Shown: positions 1 to 10,443 of the stretch, piece by piece
How the letters are laid out: every line of letters begins with the position of its first letter
Position numbering within the stretch: the stretch's first letter is position 1
The notes under the pieces: generated by a model
Database searches by the model: none
Seen by the model: only the letters and a program-made list of their open reading frames with translations
What the model was told of the DNA's origin: nothing
From: Beverwykella pulmonaria
Lineage: Eukaryota > Ascomycota > Dothideomycetes > Pleosporales > Melanommataceae
Assembly: GCA_001599595.1 (NCBI GenBank)
Contig: BCHH01000028.1
Coordinates: 7,407-53,402 of the forward strand
Length of the DNA stretch: 45,996 nucleotides
Direction of reading: 5' to 3'
Made by a program: the position numbers and the translations under genes

Positions 1-56
1 ACCTCGGGAGGCCACAGACCTCGGGAGGCCACAGACCTCGGGAGGCCACAGACCTC
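1..56. repeat. 17-bp tandem repeat at the window edge
   Basis: Three full copies and a partial fourth copy of a 17-bp GC-rich unit beginning acctcggga. The array is cut by the left window edge, so its true length is unknown. No coding function is seen. The rest of 57-354 holds no convincing gene. Confidence 0.85.
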
Positions 57-306
57 GGAACCTCTGATCGGGGTGACTAAGCACATTCCATGTATATAGC
101 TGAGGTTCCAAACCTCCGAGACTCGGTATCAAATTCATAAGTATTCTTCTGGCACTACATTGGCTCCTCGAGCACCTGGCCCCTTACAACAATCTTAGGT
201 GCGATGAATTATTATACAAGACGTTGTGTAAGGAGCTCGACCAGAGGTCCTTCGCGTTCAATAAATACTTACTTAGTATGGTTTGTGCGCCAGGGGTCTG
301 GTTCGT

Positions 307-339
307 GCTTGACCGAGCCTGGTTGGAGCTCGGTCAAGC
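307..339. repeat. perfect 12-bp hairpin
   Basis: The arms gcttgaccgagc and gctcggtcaagc are perfect reverse complements around a 9-base loop. It lies in non-coding sequence just outside the solo LTR. It could be a structured DNA or RNA element or a chance palindrome. Confidence 0.5.
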
Positions 340-354
340 AATTTAGGTTAGGTT

Positions 355-948
355 GGCTATGTTATACGAGGTGAACACTTACTGGGTCTGGTCTGTACTA
401 AGGCGGTGCGTAAGCGTAGGTGTTGTAGGATTATTCTGTGAGGTTTGAAGACGATGATATAAGACTGAGGGGTGGTAAATCTAATTAATAAATTGACTAA
501 CTAACTTGCTGTATTAATCTGGGTAAGAGATGAGTGAAGTTATTTGAGTTGACTACAAAGAGCAAACATAACATAGGAAACTGCCTTCCTTATATATTTC
601 CTCTTTTGAACATAGAATCCTAAGTCTCCTATCTTGGCGGGGGACCTGGGAGATTCCTATTCTCCCTATTCTCCCTCCTTAGCAGGATCTCTAGGATCCT
701 TTGATTCTCCTAAGTTTCCCCTTCCTTAGCAGGATCTCTAGGATCCTTTAATTCTCCTAAGTTTCCTGTGTCTTGGTGGGATATCTTCTGTCACGTGCCT
801 TGCTTACCTGCGCGAATCCTTGCTGTTCTTTTGCGCCTGTCTGCGCGCTGTGCTGCGCCTGTTGACAGGGTTTTGTTTGTTTGTTGGTGGGGTTGGTTCC
901 TTATCTGCAGCCCGCATCTGTGCAACTTCTTTGAACTGTAACAGGCTA
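355..948 (-). mobile_element. solo LTR (Ty3-type ends) with 5-bp target duplication
   Basis: Positions 360-943 are the reverse complement of the LTR seen again at 29295-29924 and from 45757 to the window end. On its own strand it begins TGTTA and ends TAACA. It is flanked by the direct repeat GGCTA (355-359 and 944-948), so this is one complete insertion event. No internal domain or second LTR follows, which points to loss of the element body by LTR-LTR recombination. It contains two copies of a 47-bp unit (about 660-775), against three in the 29.3-kb copy. At 584 bp it is shorter than the 630-bp copy. Confidence 0.9.
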
Positions 949-1976
949 GTTGCTGAGCTTGTTGTTTGGAGTGTACTGTAAGTAACAGTACTATGCCGAC
1001 AGTTGTTACCGTTGGTGTACTGTGAGTTAGAGTGCGTGATGTGCACAATGGGTATTAGTTGGTATTGTGCGCAATGTCGGGTGTGTGAAGTACTGTGCTG
1101 CAGAGTACAGTACTTGTTAGGACTGTTGTTTAGGGCCGTTGTTCGGGACCATCGTTTGGGACCATTGTTTGGGACTATTGTTTAGGACCATCGTTCAGGA
1201 CCGTCGCTCGGGACCGTTTGGGACTGTTGTTTGGGGTTGTTGTTTAGAATTGGTGTCGCGGTGGTTACTGTGACAGATATACTAGGATAGATATATAGTT
1301 GATATTAACGACTAAATTTATACAATGTTAGGTTGAGATTAAAGGTAGTGTGAGGGATACTTCTGTTTCCTGGCGGGCCTCCTTAGGAGGCCCTTTGGAG
1401 GCCTATTGGGCTGTGTGCCTGCGGGTCACGTGACACATCACATATATAGTTTCTCCAAATCCTCTGAGTATCCTCAAGGATTCGTCTCGACTCTGATGAA
1501 TTAAGCCTGTTTACTTCTAACCCATCCCTTTGTTCTGTTCCCTGCCAGTACTGCTCTCACAGGTAGCGGCTGTAAGGCATATGGTGCGGGACTAAAGGTT
1601 GTGTCTAGAACAAGGCTGTTTTGTTGGTCAATTATTAAATCTACAGAGTCTACTTTTACTTCAGGAAATAAATTACTGTTCAACTAGTATTAAGTGAAAT
1701 CTTTGGCTGGCTCCTTACAGTACTAGTGCTGAACCAGTACGTACCAGTACTCGACCCCAAGTGGTACTGGTACTAGCAGTACCGTACCAGTACGTACCGT
1801 TGTACGTACTGGTAGAAACCCTGAATAGTACACATTATTAGGAATGTATCATAAGCTTTAGAAGCTTGATACAGGCATGCGATTTATCCTTACTAAAAAG
1901 AAACTTTTCCTAACACGGCTTAACACTCTAAACCCTCTTTACGGCACCCTTCACGTAAACCGTGCAAGGTCACTTC
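949..1976. other. gene-free interval with minisatellites
   Basis: No convincing gene was seen. About 1120-1245 is an imperfect array of a 13-15-bp unit resembling ggaccattgtttg. About 1705-1815 is dense in gtac/ccagtac/gtactgg words and is locally palindromic. Short ORFs here have no recognisable domain. Confidence 0.5.
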
Positions 1977-3470
1977 CTAACGCCTCTCCATTCCCTTCCA
2001 AATTCCTTCAGCCCTCCACTCTCGCATCAACTTCGTCCATGCAAGAATTCCCTTCAGATACAACCCCCATCTGGACGGTATCTCCTCAGGGTAGCCCTCT
2101 TTGTTATAATATCCCGGTGGACAAGCCTTCATGACTTCCAGCCGCATCTTCGCCCCCTCTTCAATCTCTTTCCCATACTCCTCCTCTGCTTCTGCGGTCG
2201 GCTCAAGGACCTGATACTCACCCTCCATTAGCATTTTTGCCACAACCTCTGCAATATGCTCTCCGCAAATATAAATCATATGCGTCTGATTTGCCGTAAC
2301 CCCCGCCTGCGCAGGTCCGATATAAAACAGGTTGGGAAATTCACGGATATGGATCCCGAACAGAGTACTAGGTCCTGCTTCCTGGCTCTCCCACTTTTCA
2401 TCGAGAGTCTGTCCTTTCCGGCCTACCAACTTGGTTCCAGTGCGGCGGTAAAAATTTGAGCCGACTTCGAACTCGAAGCCGGTTGAGTAGACGAGAAGAT
2501 CTACAGAGTACTCCTTCCCATTTGCTACGACTCCTGTCTCGGTAAGGTAATCCACACCCTTCCCATCCGTATCCACGAGCTCGACGTTAGGCTCGTTGAA
2601 TGCGTGCAGGAATTCTTTCTGGAATGCTGGCCTCTTGCGCATGAAGCCATACCACGGCTTCAGCATCTCTGCGGTTGATTTGTCATTGACGGTTTCTTCC
2701 ACATGCTTTCTAAGCTTGTCCATCAGCCGGAAATCCGCGAGGCGCAGCAGCTCTGGAATTTTCTCTGGCGTTACTGTAGCACCGACCTCTTCTGCTTCCT
2801 TGTACAACTCCCTCGTAGTTAGCGCTTCGAGTCCTTCTAGTGCGGTACATTCTGCTTCGATGCGCTCGCCTTGCCAGATGTTGGCGAAGTCTTCCCAGCG
2901 GCTTTGTTGCCACCCGGGCTTCAGTTGTGTGAGAGCTGCAGGATCAATTTTATAGTTCTCGCGCGCTGATATAGATGCTGGAACACGTATACTTTCTTAG
3001 CGTCTCTAGCAACCCGTGGGACGAGTTGTACGCCGGAGGCTCCAGTGCCGATCACGCCCACAATCTTGTCTGCTAGTTTTGTCATACCTCCAGTCGTGTC
3101 GCCGCGGGTGATATTGTAATTCCAGCGCCCGGAGTGAAAGTGGTTGCCTTTGAAGTTGCGGATTCCTGGGAGGCCGGGCAGTTTGGGCTTCGATTGTGTG
3201 CCGGTGGCTATGACCACAAACTGCGAGATGAAGTGGTCCGAACGGTCAGTGTAGATGTGCCAGCGGTGGATCGATTCATCCCAAATGATTTCGGTGATTT
3301 CAGTCTGGAGACGCGCTTTGGGCGTGAGATCCCGTTTTTGGACGACGCGCGCGATGTGCTCGCGAATCTCGGGGCCATAGGAAAAGCGGTCTTTAACCAG
3401 CCGGACGCCGATCTCTCGGACAAGGCTTCGGCATTGCCGGTCTCAGCGGGCATTATGCAACGCACTGGCC
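1977..3470 (-). pseudogene. Baeyer-Villiger flavin monooxygenase pseudogene
   Basis: The minus strand encodes most of a class B flavoprotein monooxygenase. These enzymes insert oxygen next to a ketone using FAD and NADPH. Visible motifs are the BVMO fingerprint FKGNHFHSGRW, an ATG loop (VVIATGTQ), the second dinucleotide fold VIGTGASG, and a conserved C-terminal half ending in a natural stop at 1977. The reading frame breaks near 2975-2985, where VFQ should continue into an RTP-type motif. A few bases seem to be missing there, and the homology continues in another frame to about 2807 and on. Upstream of about 3440 an in-frame TGA occurs, and the N-terminal FAD-binding GxGxxG region is absent. 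The gene is therefore 5'-truncated and frameshifted. It lies next to a decayed P450 on the same strand, so it may be a former tailoring gene. Confidence 0.8.
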
Positions 3471-3992
3471 TAGGAACATTATCTGAATCTGATTCTCGAA
3501 CCCTGAGCTGTTGGAGAGGAAAGAACTATGGGAATCTGGCACTTGTGTTGGATTTTGAAGCTTGGTGATGTCGTAGCATGGTAAATAATACCGCCCCAAA
3601 GTTATCAACAATGAATTAAGTAATCGCGTTGAATGAATGCTGTTTTTGCTAGTGAGCCGAGGAATACTCGATACTTCTAAATTCAATGCAGCACAACGAA
3701 TTTGAGGAGAGGGATCCACACAAAATGAGAAGGGCTATGCGTTTCCAGGTTCCAATTTGAAACACAGTTTCATATGAAGACATGCATTCCCATCTTAGGC
3801 TACAAGATGTCTACCTAGCAGCCTTCTTATCTTGGAATCTTGACATAAGGTGGGCATCACCATACAGGTACCGACAAAGCCCCCAATAGAAGCCTCAATT
3901 AGGTATGTACGACAGCCTCCATCCTGAACCACCAACAACCCCCTAAGCATCTCCATTCTATGTGAGTCCTCAGACAAAACATTACATCTCAC
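3471..3992. other. intergenic spacer between two pseudogenes
   Basis: No domain was seen on either strand. The missing N-terminus of the monooxygenase is not found here. Confidence 0.4.
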
Positions 3993-5827
3993 TCACAACC
4001 CTCTCTCGCGAGACCTAAAGAGGATCCGTGTCCTCATATCCGGAAACATACTCCCATTCGGCATAGTCCCCTTTTTCGGCTTTCCCTCACCTTCCCTCAA
4101 CTTGATATCATAATGCATTAACAAATACACCAGCGCAATCTTGAGCGTATTATCTGCAAACTGTCGTCCTGGGCAAGCCTGCAAGCCATCGCCCCACCCC
4201 GGATTATCCGACCCCAGGCTCGCAAATTTGTAGCGATTCTCGTTTCCGATGTCTTGGCGACGACGGTAGTGGCGCAGGCCGTCGAAAGTGATGGGATCGG
4301 ACCAGAGGTATGGCGAAGTGTTGATATAGTGTGCATCAACACAGATGAGGGTTCCTGGGGGCAGCTCGGGCCCAATAGAGAGGCGTGTAGGGAGGAGGAG
4401 CTTACGGTAGAGCACCACTATGACAGGTTTGGACTGCGTTAGCGATTTACTCTTTTTGCCTTGCATACTTCTCAGGTAGAGAGCACAGTTTGCAGACAGA
4501 GGTGTTTGTTTGCCTTATTACTCACGATAACTGAAAGCGTTAATGCGAGCAGATTCACGCATGACGCTGTCCATCTTTCGCACCTCATTGAGATGCGACT
4601 GCGGGAGTTTACCACCTGATGTTACCTCCCTAATTTCCGCACGCAATATATCAGCGAGTTTCGGGTCCGCAGCCAGTTCGCCAAGAATGAAGAAGAGCGT
4701 TCCGGCAGAGGAGGGGGTCGACTTGAAAATCGTGGAGAGGTAGTCTGTTAGCAGGGAATCGAGAGGCACCTTTCCCCCGGTATATCTGTAGCGGTTCAGT
4801 AGCCAGCCGGTCAGCTGCACTTTGCCTTTTTCTTTTGGGCTTGGGAGCGCTTTTACGTCTTTGTTCTGTAGATACTCTTTTACATCGGCTTTTACTATTG
4901 GTGCCGGTAAATATCTCAGCCTGTATTGTACCCACATGTTTGGAAGAAAGATAATAGGCTTCGCAAATGGGCGCAAAAAAATAGGAAAGTAGCCAAGTAG
5001 AAACGCTGGAATGGCTGCAGGCATTGGAAGTCGTTCTACAAGCCGAATCCACTTCTCGTTTTTTCCGAGCTCGCGGCCGACTATAGCACTGGCATTAATT
5101 GAGGCAACCAGCTCTTATGTGCATGCATACAGCTTGATTTCATTCCAATCCGGACAGTATCCAATGGCCGAATCGCAAGCCACAGTGCAGTCTTGCTGGC
5201 GGAATTGGACAAGCGAGGGGATGGAACGTTGAAGTTCGACCGCAATGGTTCTACTGGTGTTAGTGATGCTTCTCAAAGCGTACCCTAGCTGGTCGTAACT
5301 TGCTTTAGTAGCTCTGATGTTTGAGCGCCGACGCCGGACCAGTTTGAGTAGAATATTTCCTGAAAGAAGGCTAGGCCGAGGCACGCGTGTCGGGGAGCTT
5401 TTTGACCTCGACGAAGCATTTAGAGGGGTAGACTGCATATTCGGCACCAAAGGGCCTAGTAATGTATGGTGTGTTAGGGTACTGTGCGATCTGTGTTAGA
5501 TGAACATGTATAAGGAGGAATTTTGACGCCTAAACCTTTGTAGCTGACTCTTTGAGGACTTCCTTGAACCCAAAATTTGCGTCCTTTGGATTTTGCTGCA
5601 AGCGGTAGACCTAGTTGACGAAGCGATCTGGGGCGCGATGCCCATGAAAGAAGCACGATAGGAAGTAGTGTTGTGAAAACCATGACGCTTGTGCGCAGTA
5701 AAGGAGGTAACTCTCGCCATAATTGCGCCGCGAGGAGCTTGGTGAGTTGCCATCTCGTCAAGCGGAGACCGGAAAAGGTCTGGCGGATAACCTGGTAGTG
5801 CTCAATTGCTTCTGCGAGTGTTAGCAT
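3993..5827 (-). pseudogene. cytochrome P450 monooxygenase pseudogene
   Basis: A full-length fungal P450 scaffold can be traced on the minus strand. The start is at 5827 with an N-terminal hydrophobic anchor (TSVMVFTTLLPIVLLSW). Then come an I-helix-like segment (STPSSAGTLFFIL), the K-helix ExxR (ESAR), and the heme loop WGDGLQACPGR with its Cys ligand near 4175; the first loop residue is Trp where Phe is usual. A 108-bp intron at 4418-4525 joins FSY to LVLYRKLL. The gene is broken. There is a frame change near 5580, an apparent intron about 5480-5540, a TAG and two frame changes between about 5360 and 5270, and a TAA at about 5115-5117 inside the otherwise continuous stretch KLYACT-ELVASIN. 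Several lesions make sequencing error an unlikely explanation. The last exon is intact. Confidence 0.85.
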
Positions 5828-6182
5828 TTTGAAGCTCGCTGGCGAGGGTGAACAATTGTGAGGGGCTGACCACGGAACTTGGGGAGCGCATATACTCGTT
5901 CGTACTACCTGGTCAATATTAAAAGCCTCAGTTTGAGAATCATGAAAGCAGACACGGACAAGTTGCTACACATCAAAAACCTCTGATGACAAGCTGCGCC
6001 GATCCATCAACGACTTGCCGCTTACCCTGGTCTCCGAAGCCCATATCATGTGAGCCGGGCCGCGCCAAAAGCAAGTGAGCTGCTACACTTGCCGTTCATC
6101 TCCAACGCAGCAAAAGTGCACCCGCTTTGAAATTCTACTTCAGCCGTAAGTTGAGCCTGAAGTGTACAGCAAACTCTCCACC
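5828..6182. other. divergent intergenic region
   Basis: This 355-bp spacer separates the minus-strand P450 pseudogene from the plus-strand gene at 6183, so it presumably held two divergent promoters. No specific site was recognised. Confidence 0.35.
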
Positions 6183-6786
6183 ATGGCGGCTCCAGACGGC
6201 ACGAACATCAGGAACATGACGGGCGTATGGCTACTGAATCGAAACCTATCTGATGACCTAGATGCAACATTTACGCTGGTATAGAGGCCTCGGTGTTTGC
6301 AGAGGAGTAAATTCTGATCATTTTGACAGCAAGAGATCCCATGGATCATTCGCATGGTGATAAATTTCGCTAGTCTTGAGCTCGCTATGACGCAGAAGCC
6401 TGAAACATCAGGGACTAGCATCGCTGTCAAACAAACGGTTTGGCCTGGCGGGTTCGACAGCTTCAATACCTACGTTCTCGATGACCAGACGCGAGAAGAT
6501 AGCGTGCCGATATTTGGAGCAATTGCTGCGCATGCTGGATACGTGCAAAAGGGTGACATAGATGAAGAGGAAGTATTAGGGCACCGATTGAGGAGGATGT
6601 GGTAGATGGGATAGTCGCAATTTGGGAAGTGACAAAGAGTGTGAATGCAAGCTGGCAGACTGCGACAGTCTGGGTATGGAGAAAATAGAAGAGGAGATGC
6701 GGTATTGCAAGTATTGCGTTACGACGAAAGACGTTCAGGTTGCAAAAGCACGGCTGGTGTACCATTACAAAGGTAGTCCGGAGTGA
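6183..6786 (+). pseudogene. frameshifted small conserved fungal protein (lipocalin-like family, tentative)
   Basis: The ATG at 6183 opens a short exon with GVWLLNRNLSDD. This resembles the GKW-LNK-LSDD start of a common ~200-aa fungal family that I remember as lipocalin-like. A 51-bp intron (6279-6329) then leads to QEIPWIIR..., matching the usual LQG-WL-RK position. The family pattern continues (VKQTV, VPIFG, then IVAIWEV, ATVW, EEEMRYCKYCV, KARLVYHYKG), but in three frames: a shift between about 6565 and 6590 and a one-base loss near 6676. It ends at a TGA at 6784-6786. Function is unknown. Two independent frame changes argue for a pseudogene. Confidence 0.5.
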
Positions 6787-7038
6787 ATATATGCATCAAA
6801 GTAGATAGATTTGAATGGTGCTAGAAAACTCCAAGTAATGCTCGAGGGTCGCGGTCGTAGAGGTCTAAAAAGGAATGTCACCAAGTGACATAACTTTGGC
6901 AAGAAAGACTGTCAGAGGGTAATCACATTTGCATTCACGTGAGAATGTTTGACTAGCCACACAGTGGAGAGAGAAAAGAACCCATGCTAGTAGCATACAA
7001 ACGACCTATTATTATTATTCCCCGAACGAAAGCCAAAA

Positions 7039-7218
7039 TCAACTTAGAAGGGAAGCTTCAAGATCAGCGTCAAAGCGCCTAACCTTGGGATAGAAGTTGG
7101 TCCAAATGGCCGTCATCACTATTTCGGGCTACTTAATCAACCTCGAAGGGAAGCATCGAGATCGGGGTCGAAGCGCTGAATCTCGGCGTAGATGTCGGTC
7201 CAAATATCTGTCATTACC
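7039..7218 (-). repeat. diverged tandem duplication of the SDR terminal exon
   Basis: About 82 bp at 7039-7120 repeat 7137-7218 with clear divergence (for example tcaacttagaagggaagc versus tcaacctcgaagggaagc). The second copy is the last coding exon of the adjacent SDR. The first lies just past the stop codon and is not needed for the gene. Confidence 0.8.
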
Positions 7219-8234
7219 TTGTCGGACTGTGCCAGCTCGCCAAATCTACCACACGGTTAGCAGCAGATACAGATCCTTTTGGAAACGACCACTTACGGAT
7301 ACAAGATGTCATGATGCCAGAAGCGCCCGTGGCTCTCCGGTCCCAACACCGTCGCACTCACCAAAGTCCTCGAGCCCTGCTCTGCGGATCGCGCAAAGAA
7401 AGTCTGGAACGCCGCCATGGGAATCTTTACGAGCGGGGAGAAATTACGGCCCAGGTTTGTCTTGGTAACAAAGGGACAGCAGGCATTGACAATAATGGTC
7501 GGTTTGCCATCTGGAGCGGTAGTAGCCTGCGCGATGCGTTTCATGATGGCCATGCCCAAGAGCTTTACTATGATGTACTGTTTTCGGTTGTCGTATTTGG
7601 ACTGATCATTGGCTCTCTGGAGTAAGGTGCTGCCGCTATACCAGTCTTCCTTCACCTCTTCGTGTCCCACACTGTTGACAAAGGTTAGATGGGGAGGGGC
7701 TTCTGGCTTTGCCGCAGCGGTCTTGCGGAGGAGGGGTAGGATGTAGATGGCCATGATAGCGGTGGAAAGCACATTGACCTGGACTGCCGTCTCCCAGACT
7801 TCGGGGCTCTTGACGTATGAAGGATTCGCCACGCCCGCGTTGAGCAGGGCAATGTCGAGCGTCGAGGTTTCTTCATTGAGCGCCTTAGTAAAGGCTTTGA
7901 CAGACTCGTACGTGTTGAGATCGACTTGCAGGATGCTGGTGAAACTGTCATGACGGCCGCTCTGTTGGATGATCTTCTTCTTTGCCTCTTCTCCGTTCCG
8001 GGCCGAGTGAACGGCGAGAATGAGCTTCGAGGCCCCCTTCTGGGCGTATTTGACGGCAGCTTCAAGTCCGAGGCCACTGTTGGCGCCTGTGACAAGGACG
8101 GTCTTGCCCGCGAAGGAGACGGCGGGGTCGGTAGGCGGGTTCTTGACGGACTATCGAAGGCGGGAGTGGCCAGAGAGGCCGGGCGGGGGGCCACCGGGAG
8201 ACTCACGAGCAGTAATCAAGTTGGAATTCGACAT
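7137..8234 (-). CDS. short-chain dehydrogenase/reductase
   Basis: This is an NAD(P)-dependent oxidoreductase of the SDR fold, probably cytosolic. From the N-terminus: cofactor loop TGANSGLG, LNAG motif, NS in the strand before the active site, and YIIVK supplying the catalytic Tyr-Lys pair. A 51-bp intron at 7246-7296 joins the main frame (ending ...ILYP) to a last exon that ends in DASLRG at 7137. The start is uncertain. An ATG at 8234 gives MSNSNLITAR, a typical first exon, and a GTGAGT donor follows. Joining it to the only nearby acceptor (TAG about 8155) gives the wrong phase, and reading straight through meets that TAG. The gene may therefore have a 5' lesion or an unusual splice. Its place among decayed oxygenases and a transporter suggests a tailoring role, which is inference. 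Confidence 0.75.
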
Positions 8235-8363
8235 TTCCCACGTTTGAGCGAGCGATAGAGTGAACGATAAAGTGGTGAGGGAGAATGATAGAGAATGATA
8301 GAGACGAGAGGAACTAGGCAAGGAAGAGGAAGAGGAGGCGGCCCGGCGGCGCCATGTACAGTA

Positions 8364-8938
8364 GCGTGCACGAGGGGCAGGAAATAAGTGGCACACCGAG
8401 GAATGCCGAAAAATACGCCTCTCTACGCAACACCTATTTTTGCACCAATTGTTGTTACAATAATTTTCAGATAGCATAAAATCCAACTTCTGCTTATTTA
8501 GATTGTAAATTAATCGTGTTGTTGTGGGCGCTCAGCTTGTTTACCCTTCTCAGGACCAGCTCACCTAATTAGTTTGAACATTGATAGCTTCGTTCTTGAG
8601 AGCCATCAAGTAAGGCTGCGTCCTTTGAGACTTTCTCTTTCCTGTCCTCGTCACTATACGCTTCCGCCCTCAAGGATCTAGTCTCTTTATTTTTATGTAG
8701 TCCTAGAGATGCCTTGTAGAACGCGCTATCCAACGTCGTTGAATAAGCATAGATTAACACAGCGCCACAACAACAAAATTAATTTACAATCTAAATAAGC
8801 AGAGGTTTGATTTTATACTATCTGACAATTATTATGAAAAATCAGTGCAAAAATAGGGTGGTTGTGTAGAGATGTAGAAAGTGGGCGTATTTTTCGGCAT
8901 TTTTGGTGTGCCACTTATTTCCTGCCCCTCGTGGCGTG
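8364..8938. mobile_element. non-autonomous inverted-repeat DNA element (~565 bp)
   Basis: Left arm 8369 to about 8540 and right arm about 8760 to 8933 are imperfect reverse complements over roughly 170-180 bp. The tips read cacgaggggcaggaaataag inward on both sides. GCGTG flanks both ends (8364-8368 and 8934-8938) and may be the target duplication. The ~220-bp centre has a 63-codon minus ORF with no recognised domain, so it is a MITE or foldback element rather than an autonomous transposon. The superfamily is not clear. Confidence 0.8.
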
Positions 8939-9105
8939 CTCGGTAGTAGTGACAAGCGGAATTCCGCGCTAAATTAGCGAGATGGTTGAAATGGTCCGTA
9001 CGATCGGCCACCTTACTCGCCTATCTCATCTCACAAAACAAGCTACACAATTTGCAGGCGGCATCGAACAATCGGAGTTCCGACGCCGGCGGGCGGAATT
9101 CCGCC

Positions 9106-9836
9106 ATGGCAACGTTTGCAGCCTTAGGAGCAGCACTAGGCCCGACAGAAGAAGCGGAGACAGGTATATACTGCACTGCGGCGTTTGGTGGCTGCGTACC
9201 TACCCTGAATTATTATCTACCCGGGGTCAGTTTTCAGCCATGCACCACTTCTTCAAGGGCGCCTTCTTCGACTTCGAGACGATGCGCGTGCTGGGCATGG
9301 CGCCCCACGGCTGCGCGGACGTGGCCGGGGTGCTCGAGGTAGTGGGGGAGATCAGGGACGGGGACGCAGCCAGCTGGACAACACAGGCCCAGCGGGCGGA
9401 AGCGCTGGCAGAAGAGGCATCCAAGACAGGCGACCGACTCGCGGCGCGCCAAGCCTATTTGCGTGCCTCCAACTATACCCGCGCCAGCGCCTACATGAAG
9501 GCTGGCCAGGGACCAAACCGCCCGGATCCCGCCTCGTTGATGTCATGCGAAAGGGTGGCGGAGCTGTTCGGCAAGGCGGCTCAACTCTTCGACACGGGCC
9601 GCGTCCGCCACCAACACTTGTCGATCCCGTTCCCGGGGGCGAAGGCGCCACTGCTGGCGCGTCTCTACGTCCCCGCAACCCCACACTGCCTGGCCGGAAA
9701 GATGCCCATTCTCATCGTCTGCAGCGGCGCAGATGCGCTGCTGGAGGAGCTTTTCTACATGCAGCCCTCGACCGGGCCTGAGCTGGGCTACGCCGTGTTG
9801 ACATTCGAAGGCCCCGGCTTGACGTGCAATGCATAA
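9106..9836 (+). pseudogene. alpha/beta hydrolase, truncated before the nucleophile
   Basis: Exon 1 (9106-9163) and exon 2 (from 9238), joined across a 74-bp intron (9164-9237), encode about 218 aa. The start FFKGAFFDFETMRVLGM, the helical cap (QRAEALAEEASKTGDRLAARQAY), and the strand LPIL-type segment (MPILIVCSGAD) fit the fungal and bacterial hydrolase family related to 2,6-dihydropseudooxynicotine hydrolase. The family's usual length is about 400 aa. Homology stops after YAVLTFEGPG and a stop follows six codons later. The GxSxGG nucleophile elbow and the catalytic Asp and His are absent. It is probably inactive. The high GC of the exon contrasts with the AT-rich sequence that replaces its 3' half, suggesting a deletion or insertion breakpoint near 9825. 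Confidence 0.75.
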
Positions 9837-10443
9837 TCATCTGGGGGCACCATGATGAATTTTCTATGCGATATGCCCCTATTTTCAAACATTTTGCACG
9901 GTAACATGTGTCAAGTATCACGCTTCGCATAGTTAGATATACTCCGCGTTTGTAGTTCCATTGCATAACGCAATGGTTGAAATGATACAACTTTTGTCAT
10001 TAAGGATTTGAATGGAAGCATAACTCAATTTCTTGGTTCAATTGATAATCTAAGGATGGGAACATTCACCCACGGTACTCGCTCTTAAATCCTTCTATTT
10101 CTCTTGCCTAGTAGAACAGAGATAAATCATCTATGAAGTCATGCCATCATCTCGTCTAGGTATTCAATGCTACGTTTTAAGCTCCAAAATTCACTACAAG
10201 ATTTCTAGCATCTGTAAATTTGACAGTAATTCACCTTGTACAGCTGGACCGTCCATATTACTATGTATGTATCCCTGTTCTACGAAACTGAATCTACCAG
10301 GTTGATCTTTGTCACGCCTCAAAACTATAGGGACCCAGAACAGTAACCAAGTCTCCCTCTCGCGTATGCTTCGCAGCCAGCCCTAAATACCCTGCCTTTG
10401 TGAGGATCAGATTTCGGTGCAGAAATGCCGGATGTGGGCCTCT
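9837..10443. other. AT-rich interval without a gene
   Basis: No ORF or RNA gene is recognised. It follows the breakpoint of the truncated hydrolase and may be sequence brought in by a rearrangement. Confidence 0.4.

Noticed and set aside
1120..1245. CRISPR-like array
   Set aside because: The 13-15-bp units are contiguous and degenerate with no spacers, so it is a minisatellite.
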